Assembly: GCA_037133095.1 (NCBI GenBank)
Contig: JBAXOT010000042.1
Location: 1 to 6,703 of the forward strand
Length of the DNA: 6,703 bases
Source of the DNA: CAIMZW01 sp037133095
GTDB taxonomy: Bacteria > Actinomycetota > Actinomycetes > Nanopelagicales > Nanopelagicaceae
Direction of reading: 5' to 3'
The translations under genes and the position numbers were made by a program. A model generated the notes under the pieces. It worked only from the letters and a program-made list of their open reading frames with translations, was not told where the DNA came from and ran no database searches. This document shows, in pieces, positions 5,014 through 6,703 of this stretch. Each line of letters starts with the position of its first letter. The first letter of the stretch is position 1.

Positions 5014-5936
5014 TCAATAATTTCTTCAATTGTCCCAAGTCGTCGAAGAACTTCATTGGCTTTGCCAACTTTTCCTTGAGAGATCAAAATTCCTGCACCC
5101 TCTCGATCAATTTTGACGAGGAAGGAGAAATTGTTAGGAGTCTCAGAAACTACCCCAGATCTTGATTTTTCTAACAAGTCAAGAGCCGGTTCTAATTCAC
5201 CTTGAAGCCGTTTTGCGACCGCGAGGTGAAAGAGTAAATAGGGAACCCTCGATGAGATTTCCATGAAGGTCAGCACATCCAAGGCTAATTGCGCGTAGTA
5301 CTCCGCATTGACGCCATCGCCTAACCCTCCGTAGGCCTCGGAGAGTTCGCTGTCGCATTCAGCAACACTGAGAACGATCTTCTCTTCCTTGAAAATGTCT
5401 CTCGCGAGAAGTGCGAATTCAATGGCGTCCGAATATTTTTGGAGCGCGTTGTACGCCATTGCGATATTCAGATAATCGACCGCGTAATCTAACTCAACGT
5501 GAGTTGGATCTAACAGCTCGATCGACTCCAGATGTGCCTCCAATGATTTTTCGTACTTTGATGCCGCAAAGCAAATCCGGCCCAAATCGCGAAGCGCCGC
5601 GGGCAAGTCTTTTTGGTCCCAATTTCGAATCTTCTCAACTCGAACACAGGCAGCATCGGCAGCTTCTTGAAATCTCCCTAGCGCATATAGCGACTGTTCG
5701 ATGCCATGGTAAATATGTATCTTTTGCGTCTGGTATGAATCTGGTTCATGTTCTTCGAGAACATCTATTGCCGCCTCTAAGAGAGATAACGCTTCTATGT
5801 AGTTGTATTCGTCATAGGCTCGATGCGCCAATTCATCATAGGCATCGGCTCTTTCAGCACCGGGGTAATCTCTGGCTCGTTGCCAAAGAGATTCCTTCGT
5901 TTCATTGTTCTCTGTGTTCCCGCCTCCTTCATTCAT
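5010..5936 (-). CDS. Cytoplasmic TPR (tetratricopeptide) repeat protein
   Basis: A 308-residue soluble protein built of paired helices. I can place about seven TPR-like units: 29-62, 73-105, 112-144, 152-183, 190-222, 232-262 and 273-304. Typical hallmarks are ALGRFQEAADAA, ASKYEKSLEAHLESIEL, ALQKYSDAIEFALLA and LQGELEPALDLLEKS. There is no signal peptide, membrane segment, helix-turn-helix or enzymatic domain, so it is probably a protein-binding scaffold. The start at 5936 is preferred: GGGG stands seven bases upstream, the ATG overlaps the stop of a small upstream ORF as ATGA, and the family-like sequence begins only after it. An in-frame GTG at 6029 would add 31 residues with no TPR character. 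Its stop overlaps the permease stop. The partner is unknown, and the link to the ABC exporter is position only. Confidence 0.82.
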   Translation of the reverse strand: MNEGGGNTENNETKESLWQRARDYPGAERADAYDELAHRAYDEYNYIEALSLLEAAIDVLEEHEPDSYQTQKIHIYHGIEQSLYALGRFQEAADAACVRVEKIRNWDQKDLPAALRDLGRICFAASKYEKSLEAHLESIELLDPTHVELDYAVDYLNIAMAYNALQKYSDAIEFALLARDIFKEEKIVLSVAECDSELSEAYGGLGDGVNAEYYAQLALDVLTFMEISSRVPYLLFHLAVAKRLQGELEPALDLLEKSRSGVVSETPNNFSFLVKIDREGAGILISQGKVGKANEVLRRLGTIEEIID

Positions 5937-6094
5937 CGTGGTTCCCCAAACACTTTTATCTGATGCAAATGCAGTGCTCGTAGCAATTCGACCTCTTCTC
6001 GGAACGAGATCGAGGATACCCACCCGCACAGACAGAGCGCCTGGAAAAGGTCCAGCTGCATCTCTGCGACGAGGCTTGAATGATCATCGGGCAT
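5933..6094 (-). CDS. Small ORF coupled to the TPR gene by ATGA overlap (hypothetical, possibly 5' damaged)
   Basis: A 53-residue ORF starts MPDDHSSLVAEM and ends VFGEPR. AGGA lies nine bases before the ATG at 6094, and the TGA stop overlaps the TPR start ATG. It has an amphipathic helical look with a CLCGW patch in the middle (residues 21-25) and no signal peptide or known motif. The open frame continues upstream to 6148 with plausible coding sequence (ALEERIFDKVQLGLIG) but has no ATG or GTG there; it is stopped by TGA at 6151-6149. A well-placed ribosome site (6164-6170) and GTG-ATG (6155-6150) stand just there in the frame one base off, so the true gene may be about 74 codons with a one-base lesion. 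I do not recognise the family. Overlap, ribosome site and composition support coding; its short length keeps confidence modest. Confidence 0.45.
   Translation of the reverse strand: MPDDHSSLVAEMQLDLFQALCLCGWVSSISFREEVELLRALHLHQIKVFGEPR
5944..5947 (-). promoter_or_regulatory. Ribosome binding site supporting the TPR start at 5936
   Basis: On the - strand GGGGAA precedes the ATG at 5936, the G run ending seven bases from it. It lies inside the last codons of the small upstream ORF, so the TPR gene can be translated either by coupling or on its own. Confidence 0.45.
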
Positions 6095-6180
6095 GCCAAT
6101 TAGTCCTAACTGGACCTTGTCAAAGATCCGCTCTTCCAGTGCTGTGATTCATCACTGGCAGGTCTTCCTTCAGACCACCG

Positions 6181-6196
6181 TGCGCGGTTGCGCGGT
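6181..6196. repeat. Tandem 8-bp direct repeat in the divergent intergenic region
   Basis: TGCGCGGT occurs twice in a row (6181-6188, 6189-6196). It lies between the small ORF and the acetyltransferase gene. It may be a slippage product or part of a regulator site; two short copies do not decide. Confidence 0.4.
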
Positions 6197-6219
6197 TGGT
6201 ACTAAGCCAGCCGAAGGGC

Positions 6220-6248
6220 TTGACGCTTAGGTTCTTGACCTAGATAAA
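6220..6248 (+). promoter_or_regulatory. Possible housekeeping promoter upstream of the acetyltransferase
   Basis: TTGACG (6220-6225), 17 bases, GATAAA (6243-6248) approximates a -35/-10 pair, with a 5-bp dyad TAGGT/ACCTA (6228-6232 and 6238-6242) between the boxes that could be an operator. It would give a leader of about 50 bases. A second candidate closer to the gene (6294-6299) competes with it. Confidence 0.35.
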
Positions 6249-6293
6249 TTTTAACAGAGATCACTGACAAAGAAATCCCGTTTTTCTCTTGGC

Positions 6294-6299
6294 TAGACT
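6294..6299 (+). promoter_or_regulatory. -10 box candidate for a leaderless start of the acetyltransferase
   Basis: TAGACT fits the actinobacterial TAnnnT -10 pattern and ends seven bases before the ATG at 6307, so transcription would begin at or next to the start codon. No purine-rich ribosome site precedes this ATG, as expected for leaderless translation. No matching -35 is seen at the usual distance. Confidence 0.4.
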
Positions 6300-6306
6300 G
6301 CCGACC

Positions 6307-6703
6307 ATGAGAGTTAGTTACGACCACGCCGATGTCGATCGCGAGAAGATTGTTCGTTGGCTCAGCACCGAGTCTTACTGGGCGAAAGGTCGACCAGCAG
6401 AAGTCATCAACGCATCGTTCGACAATTCGGTCACGATTTCGGTTCTAGATGAGACCGAGACCTTTGTTGGCTTTGGTCGAATGGTCACAGACGGCGTGAC
6501 TTTTGCCTGGTTGTGTGATGTCTTTGTAGACCCCGAACGTCGCGGCGAAGGATTTGGAAAACTGGTCGCGCAAGGAGCTATGGATTACTTCCAAAAAGGC
6601 GAGAAGATCTTCTTTTTATTGCGGACAAATGATGCCCACGAGTTATATCGTCGGCACGGATTTGAAGAGGTAACTGGTCCAGAAAACTGGATGTCCTTCA
6701 GAA
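6307..6703 (+). CDS. GNAT-family N-acetyltransferase (3' truncated)
   Basis: The first 132 residues of an acyl-CoA-dependent acetyltransferase; the window ends inside the gene. The acetyl-CoA binding motif A is DVFVDPERRGEGFGKLV (71-87) with the R/Q-x-x-G-x-G/A pyrophosphate loop RRGEGFG. It is preceded by the beta strand FVGFGRMVTDG (53-63) and followed by motif B, HELYRRHGFEEV (111-122). The N-terminal SYWAKGRP (23-30) is common in small stand-alone GNAT proteins of about 135-145 residues, so only a few residues are probably missing. The acceptor substrate cannot be predicted. ATG at 6307 is the first start in frame near the candidate -10 box, with no ribosome site before it. It is divergent from the small ORF/TPR pair. 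Confidence 0.87.
   Translation, partial: MRVSYDHADVDREKIVRWLSTESYWAKGRPAEVINASFDNSVTISVLDETETFVGFGRMVTDGVTFAWLCDVFVDPERRGEGFGKLVAQGAMDYFQKGEKIFFLLRTNDAHELYRRHGFEEVTGPENWMSFR

Noticed and set aside
5411..5983. 190-codon + strand ORF opposite the TPR gene
   Set aside because: Low-complexity mix rich in Arg, His and Ser with no domain character; the opposite strand has a regular TPR pattern through the same bases.
5937..6029. N-terminal extension of the TPR protein from GTG 6029
   Set aside because: The 31 extra residues have no TPR pattern or ribosome site and overlap the better-looking small ORF in another frame.
5010..6094. TPR protein plus small ORF as a Rap/Phr-like peptide signalling pair
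   Set aside because: The small ORF has no signal peptide, precedes the TPR gene rather than following it, and the TPR protein has no DNA-binding or response-regulator-binding signature.

Overview
The window reads as a piece of chromosome from a moderate-GC actinobacterium (GC is about half by eye). The evidence is a B12-dependent (class II) ribonucleotide reductase, an ECF sigma factor with a zinc-binding membrane anti-sigma factor, a COG4315-type secreted protein, GTG start use and a candidate leaderless -10 box (TAnnnT). A streamlined freshwater lineage such as the Nanopelagicales would fit, but that is a guess from general character and not from a diagnostic sequence. I see no mobile element, CRISPR array, tRNA or rRNA.

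Layout. 1-627 (+): the C-terminal part of nrdJ, cut by the window edge. 628-1011: a non-coding stretch with the nrdJ terminator, an A/T-rich palindrome, a second strong terminator with no gene in front of it (possible small RNA), and two more hairpins before the end of the next operon. 1012-2246 (-): an ECF sigma factor and its anti-sigma factor, overlapping by ATGA. 2418-3065 (+): a divergent exported protein with a lysine/proline-rich repeat tail, followed by a double-hairpin terminator. 3277-5013 (+): a two-gene ABC exporter (ATPase and six-helix permease). 5010-5936 (-): a cytoplasmic TPR protein whose stop codon overlaps that of the permease, preceded by an unlisted small ORF (5933-6094, -) joined to it by another ATGA overlap. 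6307-6703 (+): a GNAT acetyltransferase cut by the window end.

The best-supported regulatory story is the sigma locus. The 171-bp gap between the sigma gene and the secreted-protein gene carries two divergent copies of one promoter, TGAACC-N16-CGTTAT, one reading into each gene. Position for position the -35 and -10 hexamers and the spacer length are identical. This points to a self-activating ECF sigma/anti-sigma switch whose neighbouring target is the secreted protein. The promoter also shows that the sigma protein starts at 2246 and not at the upstream ATG at 2291, which lies across the -35 box. The ABC exporter sits behind a strong terminator, so it is probably a separate unit.

The main open points are what signal the sigma/anti-sigma pair senses, what the tailed secreted protein binds, whether the orphan terminator marks a small RNA, and whether the small ORF before the TPR gene is intact or carries a frameshift.
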